64,000 nt of DNA. Origin: Clostridia bacterium (GTDB lineage: Bacteria > Bacillota > Clostridia > Oscillospirales > Acutalibacteraceae). Made by a program: the position numbers and the translations under genes. The notes under the pieces were generated by a model. That model was not told where the DNA came from and did no database searches. It saw only the letters and a list, made by a program, of their open reading frames with translations. The stretch lies in NCBI GenBank assembly GCA_900770165.1, contig CAAGJJ010000131.1, positions 1-64,000 of the forward strand, written 5' to 3'. Shown here one piece after another: positions 25,245-33,873 of the stretch. How positions within the stretch are numbered: position 1 is the first letter of the stretch; every line of letters starts with the position of its first letter.

Positions 25245-26321
25245 TTGTTTGATAAATTAGAAGTATTTGAAAAAAAATACGAAGAAATAAATGAAAGACT
25301 ATACGATCCTGAAGTTGTGTCAGACCAAAATGTTTATAGGGAACTTATGAAGGAACATAAAAATTTAACTCCTATTGTAGAAAAATATAGAGAATACAAG
25401 AAGTTTAAAGCGTCTGAAGCCGAGGCAAAACAGCTTTTAAATGAGGGAGGCCTAGAAAAAGATTTTAAAGAAATGGTTGAACTGGAGCTTGCTGAGTCAC
25501 GGGAGGCTATTGAAAAAATATCTGAAGATTTAAAAATATTGCTTCTTCCTAAAGATCCTAATGATGATAAAAATGTAATTATAGAAATTAGGGGCGGTGC
25601 AGGCGGAGAAGAAGCTGCTTTATTTTCTAGTGTACTTTATAGAATGTATTGTATGTATGCAGAGTTAAGACATTGGAAAACAGAAATTTTAAACTCTAAT
25701 GAAACAGAACTTGGTGGATACAAAGAAATTAGCTTTATGATTACAGGTGAAGGTGCTTATTCCAGGCTTAAATATGAAAGTGGAGTTCACAGAGTTCAAA
25801 GAGTTCCAGAAACAGAAGCCCAGGGAAGAATTCATACATCTACAGTTACTGTTGCAGTTTTACCAGAGGCAGATGATGTAGATATAGAGATTAACCCTAC
25901 TGATTTACAAATAGACACATATAGATCTGGTGGAGCAGGTGGACAACATGTTAATAAAACGGAATCTGCTATTAGAATAACTCATATTCCAACTGGCGTT
26001 GTTGTTGAATGTCAAGATGAAAGAAGCCAGCATAAAAACAAAGATAAGGCCATGAAGGTCCTTAAGTCTAGATTACTTGAAGCTAAAATACAAGAACAGA
26101 ACTCTCAGGTTGCTGAAGAGCGTAGATCTCAGGTAGGAACTGGTGATAGATCTGAAAGAATTAGGACATATAACTACCCTCAGGGAAGATTGACTGATCA
26201 TAGAATAGGATTAACACTATATAGATTAGAAGATTGCCTTAATGGCAATATAGATGAAGTAATAGATGCACTTATTACTGCAGATAGAGCTGCTAAACTT
26301 GAGAGTAGCGTTGAACAATAG
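25245..26321 (+). CDS. prfA: peptide chain release factor 1
   Basis: A 358-aa factor that ends translation at UAA and UAG. The tripeptide anticodon is PET in RVPETEAQGRIHTS, the PxT form of RF1 rather than the SPF of RF2. The peptidyl-hydrolysis loop GGAGGQHVNKTESA holds the GGQ. The start is TTG 25245 (MFDKLEVFEKKY), with AAGTGG upstream; an in-frame TTG at 25203 would overlap the DUF951 gene and give an atypical N terminus. The methylase gene prmC is not adjacent. Confidence 0.95.
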   Translation: MFDKLEVFEKKYEEINERLYDPEVVSDQNVYRELMKEHKNLTPIVEKYREYKKFKASEAEAKQLLNEGGLEKDFKEMVELELAESREAIEKISEDLKILLLPKDPNDDKNVIIEIRGGAGGEEAALFSSVLYRMYCMYAELRHWKTEILNSNETELGGYKEISFMITGEGAYSRLKYESGVHRVQRVPETEAQGRIHTSTVTVAVLPEADDVDIEINPTDLQIDTYRSGGAGGQHVNKTESAIRITHIPTGVVVECQDERSQHKNKDKAMKVLKSRLLEAKIQEQNSQVAEERRSQVGTGDRSERIRTYNYPQGRLTDHRIGLTLYRLEDCLNGNIDEVIDALITADRAAKLESSVEQ

Positions 26322-26335
26322 TTAGGATAATATAG

Positions 26336-27349
26336 ATGAATACGAAAAGATTAACGTCTAACGACATAGACATTGCTGCAGATATAATAAAAAATGGTGG
26401 GTTGGTTGCGATTCCTACAGAAACAGTGTATGGGTTAGCTGCTAATGCTTTAGATGGAAAAGCGGTATCTAAAATATTTAAAGCAAAAGGCAGACCTATG
26501 GATAACCCATTAATTGTGCACGTGTCTTGTATTGAAGAAATTGATAAGCTAGTTTCGGAATTTCCTCCACAGGCAAAAAAACTAGCAAATACGTTTTGGC
26601 CAGGACCCCTTACTATTATCTTAAAAAGGTCAAACATTATTCCTGAAGAGGTTAGTGCAGGACTCGATACTGTAGCTATTAGATTACCTAATAATGATGT
26701 GACAAGAAAATTAATTAAGATAGCAGGTGTTCCATTGGCAGCACCGTCTGCTAATACTTCTGGAAGTCCTAGTCCAACTTCAGCTAATCATGTATTGCAT
26801 GACCTTGATGGAAAAATAGATGCAATTTTAGATGCAGGAAATTGTAGGGTCGGTTTAGAATCAACTGTTATAACTTTGACCTCTCCTGTGCCAACTCTTT
26901 TAAGGCCTGGAGGCATTACAGTTGAAGAATTAAGAAATGTTTTGGGAAATGTTGAAATTGATAAGGCTGTAATAGACAAAGTCGATTCATTAGAAACTGT
27001 TTCTTCACCAGGAATGAAATATAAGCATTATTCACCAAAAACAAAGATCGTTATAGTTGATGGAGATAATGAGAGTTTTATAAAGTATGTAAATTCTCGT
27101 TCTTCTGACAAAGTAGCAGCGTTATGCTATATTGATGACCAACCAAAACTAAATGTTAAAACAGTTACCTTTGGCAAGATGAATGATTACAATATGCAAG
27201 CAAGTGAGCTTTTTAGCGCGTTAAGAAAAATAGATGATTTAAATGTTAATATTGTTTATGCTAGATGTCCTAAAAAAAGTGGAGTTGGGTTAGCAGTTTA
27301 TAATCGACTTATTCGTGCAGCTGGGTTTGAGGTGATTAAACTTGGATAA
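26336..27349 (+). CDS. tsaC: L-threonylcarbamoyladenylate synthase, Sua5/YwlC type
   Basis: A 337-aa enzyme making threonylcarbamoyl-AMP from threonine, bicarbonate and ATP for tRNA t6A. The YrdC domain occupies about 10-200 (PTETVYGLAANA, KAKGRPMDNPLIVH, APSANTSGSPSPT, GLESTVI), and a C-terminal Sua5 domain follows (about 230-337, SPGMKYKHYSP). It supplies the substrate of TsaD (11212). ATG 26336 follows AGGATAA. It overlaps coaE by 8 bp. Confidence 0.94.
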   Translation: MNTKRLTSNDIDIAADIIKNGGLVAIPTETVYGLAANALDGKAVSKIFKAKGRPMDNPLIVHVSCIEEIDKLVSEFPPQAKKLANTFWPGPLTIILKRSNIIPEEVSAGLDTVAIRLPNNDVTRKLIKIAGVPLAAPSANTSGSPSPTSANHVLHDLDGKIDAILDAGNCRVGLESTVITLTSPVPTLLRPGGITVEELRNVLGNVEIDKAVIDKVDSLETVSSPGMKYKHYSPKTKIVIVDGDNESFIKYVNSRSSDKVAALCYIDDQPKLNVKTVTFGKMNDYNMQASELFSALRKIDDLNVNIVYARCPKKSGVGLAVYNRLIRAAGFEVIKLG

Positions 27350-27944
27350 TAAAGCTATAATCATTGGGCTGACAGGGCAAACTGGAGCCGGAAAAACAAC
27401 TGTTGCCAATGAATTAAAAAGCAAAGATTGCCTAGTAATAGATGCAGATGTAGTAGCTAGAAATGTAGTTAAGCCCGGTAGTAAATGTTTAGAAATTCTA
27501 AGCTTAGAGTTTGGGGATGACATTTGCTATCCAGATGGATCACTTAATAGATTGTTGCTTTCACAGCGTGCATTTTCAAATAAAGTTAATACAAATAAGC
27601 TCAATGAAATTACTCATCCATTTATAGAAAAAGAAATATACAACATTATTGAAAATAATAGTCTGAAATATAGAATAATAATTATAGATGCACCTCTTCT
27701 TATTGAAAGTGGCCTTAATAAGATTTGTAAAACAATTATATCTGTAGTTGCACCAAGAGAGATAAGATTGAAAAGAATTATTAATAGAGATAAGATTACA
27801 AAAATAGATGCAGAAAAAAGAATAAATTCGCAAAAAGATGAGGATTTTTACAGAAAAAATTCTTCATATATTTTAGATGGAAGTTTAGACAAAAAAGCAT
27901 TATTAAAAAAAGCAACTGAATTAATAGATAAAGTGGGGGTTTAA
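27342..27944 (+). CDS. coaE: dephospho-CoA kinase
   Basis: A 200-aa P-loop kinase that phosphorylates dephospho-CoA, the last step of coenzyme A synthesis. The Walker A is GLTGQTGAGKTTVA (9-22), the substrate region IDADVVAR follows, and the lid has RIINRDKI. It starts at TTG 27342 inside the end of tsaC, with GAGGTG 7 bases upstream, so translation is coupled. The next gene begins directly after its stop codon. Confidence 0.94.
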   Translation: MDNKAIIIGLTGQTGAGKTTVANELKSKDCLVIDADVVARNVVKPGSKCLEILSLEFGDDICYPDGSLNRLLLSQRAFSNKVNTNKLNEITHPFIEKEIYNIIENNSLKYRIIIIDAPLLIESGLNKICKTIISVVAPREIRLKRIINRDKITKIDAEKRINSQKDEDFYRKNSSYILDGSLDKKALLKKATELIDKVGV

Positions 27945-28529
27945 GTGCGCAAGTTTAAAAAATTTATAATTATTGCTTTTTTAAGTATTTTTGCTGTTTG
28001 TATTGCCTCTTTTGCTTATTATGGTGGATATACATATTTTATGAAAAATATGTATCCTTTGAAATATAATGATTATGTAACAAAAGCGTCTTATGAGTAT
28101 AATGTTGAACCTGGTCTTATATATGGAATAATTAGGACTGAGAGTGGATTTAATGAGGAAGCTGAATCAAGAGTTGGAGCAATAGGACTTATGCAAATTA
28201 TGCCAGACACATTTGAATGGCTTCAAACTCATATTGGTGATAATTATATAAATATGGATGACTTATCTGATCCAGAAACTAATATAATGTATGGGACTTA
28301 TTTTATATCATATTTACTTAATAAATATGGATCGGAAAGGGAAGCGATTTGTGCATATAATGCAGGTATGGGAAATGTAGATAAATGGCTTAAAAACGAA
28401 AATTATTCAACAGATGGAAAAACTCTTTATTATATTCCGTATACAGAAAGTAGAAAATATGTTCAAAAGGTTATGACTAACAGGAATATTTATAATAAAT
28501 TATATTTTAAAACAGATAAGGAGATGTAG
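27945..28529 (+). CDS. membrane-anchored lytic transglycosylase (SLT domain)
   Basis: A 194-aa enzyme that cleaves peptidoglycan glycan strands. A single N-terminal helix (about 8-27) anchors it outside the membrane. The SLT fold covers about 43-175: the catalytic Glu is in IIRTESGFNEEA, then VGAIGLMQIMP, YGTYFISYLL and AYNAGMGNV. GTG 27945 follows GGGGG closely and adjoins the coaE stop codon. Similar short enzymes sit beside coaE or polA in other Clostridia. The role in wall turnover is inferred. Confidence 0.92.
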   Translation: MRKFKKFIIIAFLSIFAVCIASFAYYGGYTYFMKNMYPLKYNDYVTKASYEYNVEPGLIYGIIRTESGFNEEAESRVGAIGLMQIMPDTFEWLQTHIGDNYINMDDLSDPETNIMYGTYFISYLLNKYGSEREAICAYNAGMGNVDKWLKNENYSTDGKTLYYIPYTESRKYVQKVMTNRNIYNKLYFKTDKEM

Positions 28530-28532
28530 ATT

Positions 28533-29945
28533 ATGTTAGAAATGACAGATGAAAAAACAATATCAGCAAAATTAAAAGAGGAACTTTTTATTAAAAAGGA
28601 AAATGGAATTTTAAAGCTTGCTGATGTTACTATAAAAGAGGCAGATGGATTTTGTGAAAATTACAAAGAGTTTTTGAACAAATCTAAAACGGAGAGAGAA
28701 TTTGTTAAAAATGCTTTGAAAATGGCAAAAGAAAAAGGCTTTGAAGAGTTCGACTATAATAAAAAATATACTGCTGGAGATAAAGTATATTATATAAACA
28801 GAAACAAAGCTATGATATTGGCTGTTATAGGTAAATGTGGTACCAAAAATGGAGTTAGAATTGCTGCTGCTCATATTGATTCACCTCGTTTAGATCTTAA
28901 ACCGAATCCTTTATATGAACAGAACGATTTAGCTTTGTTTAAAACACATTATTATGGAGGAATAAAAAAATATCAGTGGACTACTATACCATTGGCATTA
29001 CATGGAAAGGTTATTAAGAAAGACGGAAGTTCTGTTGAGGTTACTATTGGTGAAGATAAAGGGGATCCATGCTTTTGTGTTACAGATTTACTTCCTCATT
29101 TGGCTAAGGAACAAATGTCAAAAACTTTAATTAAAAGTTTTACTGGAGAAGATCTTAACGTTCTTGTTGGGAGCAGGCCTTTTAAGGATGACAAAGGTTC
29201 TGAACTAGTTAAATTGAATATTATGAAGATAATAAATGAGAAATATGGAATAGTTGAATCAGATTTTTACTCTGCGGAGTTTGAAATGGTTCCTGTTTTT
29301 AAGGCTGTTGATATTGGTTTCGATAGGAGTATGGTAGGCTCTTATGCACATGACGATAGAGTTTGTGCATACACTTCATTAATGGCTGTACTGAATTGTG
29401 AAGAACCTAATGAAACTGTTATGACAATTCTTGCAGATAAAGAAGAAGTTGGAAGTGACGGAAATACAGGAATGCAATCATCGTTCTTTAGGTATTTTAT
29501 TGCTGATTTAGCGGATCAGGATGGGTTAAAAGGAAGACATGTTCTTTCTAAATCTAAATGTTTGTCTGCAGACGTGAATGCGGCATTTGATCCAACCTAT
29601 GCTGGTGTATATGAGCCTATGAATAGTTGTTATATAAACAATGGAGTTGTTATAACAAAATATACTGGCAGTGGAGGAAAATATGATACATCAGATGCAT
29701 CTGCAGAGTTTATGGGAGAAATAAGATCTATTCTGGATTCTAATGACATTGTTTGGCAGACAGGAGAACTTGGCAAAGTTGATGGCGGTGGTGGAGGAAC
29801 CGTTGCTAAGTTTATTGCTAATTTAAATGTTGATGTAGTAGATTTAGGAGTACCTGTTTTATCTATGCATGCTCCTATGGAAATAGTTTCCAAAACGGAT
29901 GTATATATGGCTTATAAAACGTTTAAAAAATTTTTTGAAGTGTAA
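28533..29945 (+). CDS. M18 family aminopeptidase
   Basis: A 470-aa metallo-aminopeptidase of the aspartyl aminopeptidase family. The metal-binding and catalytic segments are AAHIDSPRLDLKP, YAHDDRVCAY, DKEEVGSDGNTGMQ and SMHAPMEI, all intact. It has no signal peptide, so it is cytosolic and probably works in peptide turnover. ATG 28533 follows AAGGAG. It is the last gene of the run starting at the DUF951 gene and is closed by the 29971-30000 terminator. Confidence 0.94.
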   Translation: MLEMTDEKTISAKLKEELFIKKENGILKLADVTIKEADGFCENYKEFLNKSKTEREFVKNALKMAKEKGFEEFDYNKKYTAGDKVYYINRNKAMILAVIGKCGTKNGVRIAAAHIDSPRLDLKPNPLYEQNDLALFKTHYYGGIKKYQWTTIPLALHGKVIKKDGSSVEVTIGEDKGDPCFCVTDLLPHLAKEQMSKTLIKSFTGEDLNVLVGSRPFKDDKGSELVKLNIMKIINEKYGIVESDFYSAEFEMVPVFKAVDIGFDRSMVGSYAHDDRVCAYTSLMAVLNCEEPNETVMTILADKEEVGSDGNTGMQSSFFRYFIADLADQDGLKGRHVLSKSKCLSADVNAAFDPTYAGVYEPMNSCYINNGVVITKYTGSGGKYDTSDASAEFMGEIRSILDSNDIVWQTGELGKVDGGGGGTVAKFIANLNVDVVDLGVPVLSMHAPMEIVSKTDVYMAYKTFKKFFEV

Positions 29946-29970
29946 AATATAATTTTATAAATAAAATGTT

Positions 29971-30000
29971 AAACGGAAGCATAATTTTGTGCTTCCGTTT
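29971..30000 (+). terminator. terminator after the M18 aminopeptidase gene
   Basis: An 11-bp perfect stem (aaacggaagca) with an 8-base loop, ending in TTT. Confidence 0.7.
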
Positions 30001-30147
30001 AGTTTAGGGACATTTAGCAAAATTTAAAAATAAAATATACATAAATAACAAAAAATGATGGTTTTATATTTAAAATAGTGTTATTATAATATCATATGAT
30101 AAAAATTTGTTGGATATTAGGTGTTTTGTTATGTGGGGTGGTATATA

Positions 30148-31524
30148 GTGAGGAGAATTTTATCTGTTTTTTTATGTATGGCATTGATTATAACACTTAC
30201 AGGCTGTAACTCTATTTTAGGGCTGTTTAGTAACAAGAAAGGGGAATCTGTTGGTGATAATGTAGATGGGGAATATTATTCTGGGGTTGAGAGAGATTTT
30301 TCTCCTTTATTCAAGACTAATATCAGCTCAGATGATTATCAGTTTGAAATTAAACAAATTTCAAAACAAAATTTTTGCTCATCTCCGTATGATAAAGTTA
30401 CTCAAGGGAATGGATATAACAGTCTTGAAAGTGATGCATTAAAAGAGGCATATAGAAACTTAGAAGAAGCAGTTTATAATATTTATGTAGAAAAAGACAT
30501 GAATGGTTATTATCCTGTGCAAAGGGTAGTTATAAAGAATGAAAATATTCCAGAAGAACTTATAAGGAAATTGATTTGTGCATTTGATTATGACCACTCA
30601 TTTGAATTTTGGGTAGCAAATGTTTTTGGATTTGCTTATTTAAACTCAGATACAATTATTCAAGTATATTCATCGCTTTCTCCAGATGACTGTAATGGAG
30701 CAATTAAACAGCTGGAAACTAGGGTGAATACAATACTTAATAATATTCCTAATGAATTAACTGAGTATGAAAGAGAACTTTATATTCATAACTGGTTATT
30801 AGATAATTGTGAATATGATAGCGATGCTATTTATCTAAAAAATAAATGGGCACCATTTAATGTTTATGGTGCAGTTGTTGTTGGTAAAGCTGTTTGTGAA
30901 GGGTATTCTAGAGCAATGCAATTGTTACTAAATCAAGTCGGTATTTATTGTAGAGTTATAAGTGGTGATGCTAAAAATAATCCTCATATGTGGAATTTAG
31001 TTTATATTAATAAAGATTGGTATCATTTAGATGCAACATGGAATGATTCGCCTCAATTTAGAAAATACAACTATTTTAATGTAGATGATGATGTGATTGA
31101 GATAGACCATAAAATATATCCGGATTTTAATTCATTTACTAAAGAAGAAATATGTGGTACGGATATGAAGAGTGTAGCTAGATATAATATTAATATTCCT
31201 GAATGCTTTTCAGATGATGCAAATTATTTTAATGTAGAATCGATAAAAATTAGATCTTTGGGAAGAGATGTAGATTCAAAAATTATAAATGAAATTTATG
31301 AAAAAGTAGTAGATGGTGAAAAAAGTGTATCATTTCAAGTATCTGAATCTCTTAGTTATGAGAACACTATTGCTAAAATGTTTACACAGTCACCTTATAA
31401 ATTCCTTTTTTATGTAGATTCTGTTAATGAGATGTTAGATGATAAAAAGATTGATAAAGATAACATAGTGTATTCTGAGGCTGAGTCGCAAAGGGCGATA
31501 ATTGTTCAACTAAATTTTATATAA
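30148..31524 (+). CDS. transglutaminase-like lipoprotein
   Basis: A 458-aa exported lipoprotein. The signal peptide (RRILSVFLCMALIITLTGC) ends in an LTGC lipobox. The transglutaminase core near residues 245-310 contains the Cys of GKAVCEGYSRAM, the His of NPHMWNLV and the Asp of WYHLDATWND, a complete catalytic triad. The C-terminal 120 residues match nothing I know. GTG 30148 follows GGGGTGG by about 7 bases; the GTG at 30121 would put extra polar residues before the signal peptide. The substrate is unknown, possibly a surface protease or cross-linking role. Confidence 0.88.
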   Translation: MRRILSVFLCMALIITLTGCNSILGLFSNKKGESVGDNVDGEYYSGVERDFSPLFKTNISSDDYQFEIKQISKQNFCSSPYDKVTQGNGYNSLESDALKEAYRNLEEAVYNIYVEKDMNGYYPVQRVVIKNENIPEELIRKLICAFDYDHSFEFWVANVFGFAYLNSDTIIQVYSSLSPDDCNGAIKQLETRVNTILNNIPNELTEYERELYIHNWLLDNCEYDSDAIYLKNKWAPFNVYGAVVVGKAVCEGYSRAMQLLLNQVGIYCRVISGDAKNNPHMWNLVYINKDWYHLDATWNDSPQFRKYNYFNVDDDVIEIDHKIYPDFNSFTKEEICGTDMKSVARYNINIPECFSDDANYFNVESIKIRSLGRDVDSKIINEIYEKVVDGEKSVSFQVSESLSYENTIAKMFTQSPYKFLFYVDSVNEMLDDKKIDKDNIVYSEAESQRAIIVQLNFI

Positions 31525-31540
31525 TTTGAAAGGACTAAGA

Positions 31541-32107
31541 ATGGTAGACAAGAAGAAAATTGAAAATGCAATAAAAGATATATTAGAAGCCATTGGAGAA
31601 GATACTTCTAGGGAAGGGCTGTTAGATACTCCCGAAAGAGTGGCAAGAATGTGTGAAGATATTTTTGCTGGTTTGCATGATGAACCACAAGATTATCTTA
31701 AGATATTTAATGAAGCGTTACAGGATAATGAACTGGTAATTGTAAAAGATATTCCAATTTATTCAGTTTGTGAACATCATTTGTTGCCATTTGTGGGTAC
31801 AGCTAGCATAGCATATATTCCTAAAGGAGGCAAAATTATAGGACTTTCTAAATTAGCGCGAATAGTTGATTGTTTTGCTAGAAGACCTCAGGTTCAAGAA
31901 AGACTTACATCGCAGGTTGCAGATTTTATTTTTGACAATATAAATCCATATGGTGTTGCCGTTGCTATAAAAGCTGAACATCTTTGTATGACTATGAGAG
32001 GTGCAAAAGCTGCAGGATCAAAAACTCAAACTTTAGCATTAAGAGGTAAAATGCAAACTGATGCTAAAAGTAAAGCAGAAGTTATGGACCTTTTAGTTGA
32101 AAAATGA
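31541..32107 (+). CDS. folE: GTP cyclohydrolase I
   Basis: A 188-aa enzyme that makes dihydroneopterin triphosphate from GTP, the first step of folate synthesis. The zinc Cys and His are in VCEHHLLPFVG, the second Cys in AEHLCMTMRGAK, and the GLSKLARIVDCFARRPQVQE block is standard. ATG 31541 follows GAAAGGA; an in-frame TTG 15 bases upstream lacks a ribosome site. It is the first gene of folE-folP-folB-folK. The phosphatase step that follows FolE has no gene here. Confidence 0.95.
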   Translation: MVDKKKIENAIKDILEAIGEDTSREGLLDTPERVARMCEDIFAGLHDEPQDYLKIFNEALQDNELVIVKDIPIYSVCEHHLLPFVGTASIAYIPKGGKIIGLSKLARIVDCFARRPQVQERLTSQVADFIFDNINPYGVAVAIKAEHLCMTMRGAKAAGSKTQTLALRGKMQTDAKSKAEVMDLLVEK

Positions 32108-32129
32108 TAATGTTTAGGTGGTTTATATT

Positions 32130-32924
32130 TTGAGAATTTTTAAAGCAGGAAAATATGAATTAGAGCTTTCTAAAAAAACTTATATTATGGGTATACTTAA
32201 TATTACCCCTGATTCTTTTTCTGATGGAGGAATGTGGAATAGTACAGAAAAGGCAGTAGAAAGAGCCATTGAGATGGTAAACCAGGGTGCAGATATTATT
32301 GATATTGGAGGTCAATCTACAAGACCAGGATATATAAAAATAACAGCAGAAGAGGAACTGAATAGGATATATGATACAGTAAAAAAGTTAGTTAATGAAT
32401 TAAATGTTCCTATATCTGTAGATACATATTATAGTGAAGTAGCAAAAGAAGTATTAGATTTAGGTGTAAGTATTATTAATGATGTAAGTGGATTTGAAAG
32501 TGATATGTTTAAAGTTGTTTATAATAGTGATTGTGGTTGTATAGTCATGCACAGTAATCAGGGTGATAATATAAAAGAGTTTTTTAAATATAAAAAAAGA
32601 GAATCTATAAATTTTGGAATAGACGGTAGAAGGTTATGTTTCGATCCAGGAATAGGATTTTTTAAATCGTATGAAGAAAATTTAAATATATTAAGAAACT
32701 TCGATAAAATATGTATAGACGATTGCGCTATGTTAATAGCGGCTTCTAGAAAAAGATGTATTGGAGCTTCATGTGGTAATCCAGACTTTAAAGATAGGGA
32801 TGCAGGAACAATAGCAGCACATACAATAGCAATTGCTAAAGGAGCCGATATTATAAGAGTACATAATATTGATAAAGCTGTACAAGCTGCCAAGGTAGCT
32901 GATGCAATAGTTAGGAGAAAATAG
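32130..32924 (+). CDS. folP: dihydropteroate synthase
   Basis: A 264-aa TIM-barrel enzyme joining hydroxymethyl-dihydropterin pyrophosphate to p-aminobenzoate. The signature loops GILNITPDSFSDGG and DIIDIGGQSTRPG are intact, as are SVDTYYSEVA and RVHNIDKAVQAA at the end. The likely start is TTG 32130, with TAGGTGG 9 bases upstream; GTG 32118 overlaps that site. The stop codon overlaps the folB start by one base. This is the sulfonamide target. Confidence 0.94.
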   Translation: MRIFKAGKYELELSKKTYIMGILNITPDSFSDGGMWNSTEKAVERAIEMVNQGADIIDIGGQSTRPGYIKITAEEELNRIYDTVKKLVNELNVPISVDTYYSEVAKEVLDLGVSIINDVSGFESDMFKVVYNSDCGCIVMHSNQGDNIKEFFKYKKRESINFGIDGRRLCFDPGIGFFKSYEENLNILRNFDKICIDDCAMLIAASRKRCIGASCGNPDFKDRDAGTIAAHTIAIAKGADIIRVHNIDKAVQAAKVADAIVRRK

Positions 32925-33310
32925 TGGATAAGATAATAATTAAAGGATTAAAAATATATGCTTTTCATGGGGTTAATAAGGAAGAAAAGGACCAAGGACA
33001 AAATTTTATTGTAGATGCAGTTTTATATGTTGACCTTAGCAAAGCAGGAAATACAGATAAAGTTTCCGATACAGTAAGCTATGCAAAAGTTACAAAAACT
33101 ATTATTAAGACTGTTAATGAAAAATCTTATGATCTTCTTGAAAAAGTGGCAACTAGAATTATTCAACAAATATTTAATGAATTTTTGAGCGTAAAGAAAG
33201 TTGATGTTACTGTCAAAAAACCTGAGGCTCCAATAAATGCCGATTTTGATTATATGGCGGTAAATATTTGTAAAGATAGGAATGATATTTGTGACGGAAG
33301 CAGTACTTGA
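32924..33310 (+). CDS. folB: dihydroneopterin aldolase
   Basis: A 128-aa aldolase converting dihydroneopterin to hydroxymethyl-dihydropterin. The typical IIIKGLKIYAFHGVNKEEKD opening and the SVKKVDVTVKKPEAPI block near the end are present. GTG 32924 shares one base with the folP stop and follows AGGAGA. Its last codons overlap folK by 20 bases, so the three genes are translationally coupled. Confidence 0.94.
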   Translation: MDKIIIKGLKIYAFHGVNKEEKDQGQNFIVDAVLYVDLSKAGNTDKVSDTVSYAKVTKTIIKTVNEKSYDLLEKVATRIIQQIFNEFLSVKKVDVTVKKPEAPINADFDYMAVNICKDRNDICDGSST

Positions 33311-33746
33311 ATTTGGAGCAAATTTAGGAAATAGAAGAGCTAATATTGAAAATGCGATAAATGCAATTAAAAAATTACCTGAAACTGAAGTTATATCGGT
33401 ATCTAAATTCTATGAAACAGAACCTTTTGGTGTTCCAGATAAACAAGATAATTATATAAATTGTTGTGCAAAAATTAGAACAAATTTAGAAGCCAAAACT
33501 CTTTTAGGAGCTTGCCTTGGTATAGAAGCTTCTATGGGTAGAGTTAGAACATTTAAAAATGCATCTAGAGTAATTGATATAGACTTAATATTATATGGTG
33601 ATTTAAAGATGGAGTCGAAAGATTTAACAGTTCCTCATCCTAGAATGTTGGAGCGTGCATTTGTTTTGACTCCATTATTAGATTTATATCCAACTGGAGA
33701 AGCTCTAGGAATAAATTTTAAAAGTAATTTAGATGATTTATTATAG
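33291..33746 (+). CDS. folK: hydroxymethyl-dihydropterin pyrophosphokinase
   Basis: A 151-aa kinase that activates hydroxymethyl-dihydropterin for FolP. It has FGANLGNRRANIENAI near the N terminus, YETEPFGV, and the metal-binding RVIDIDLILYG followed by VPHPRMLERAFVL. I prefer GTG 33291, 10 bases after AGG; the ATG at 33282 lies too near that site. It ends the folate gene group. Confidence 0.93.
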   Translation: MTEAVLEFGANLGNRRANIENAINAIKKLPETEVISVSKFYETEPFGVPDKQDNYINCCAKIRTNLEAKTLLGACLGIEASMGRVRTFKNASRVIDIDLILYGDLKMESKDLTVPHPRMLERAFVLTPLLDLYPTGEALGINFKSNLDDLL

Positions 33747-33873
33747 ATTAAAAAAATATATATAGATATAAATTATAATATCAATATTGACTAAAATTAA
33801 TAAATAAAGTAAAATTATTTTATTATATGTGTAATATTTGGAGTGTGTACTTATTGATTGGAGGATAAATTGT

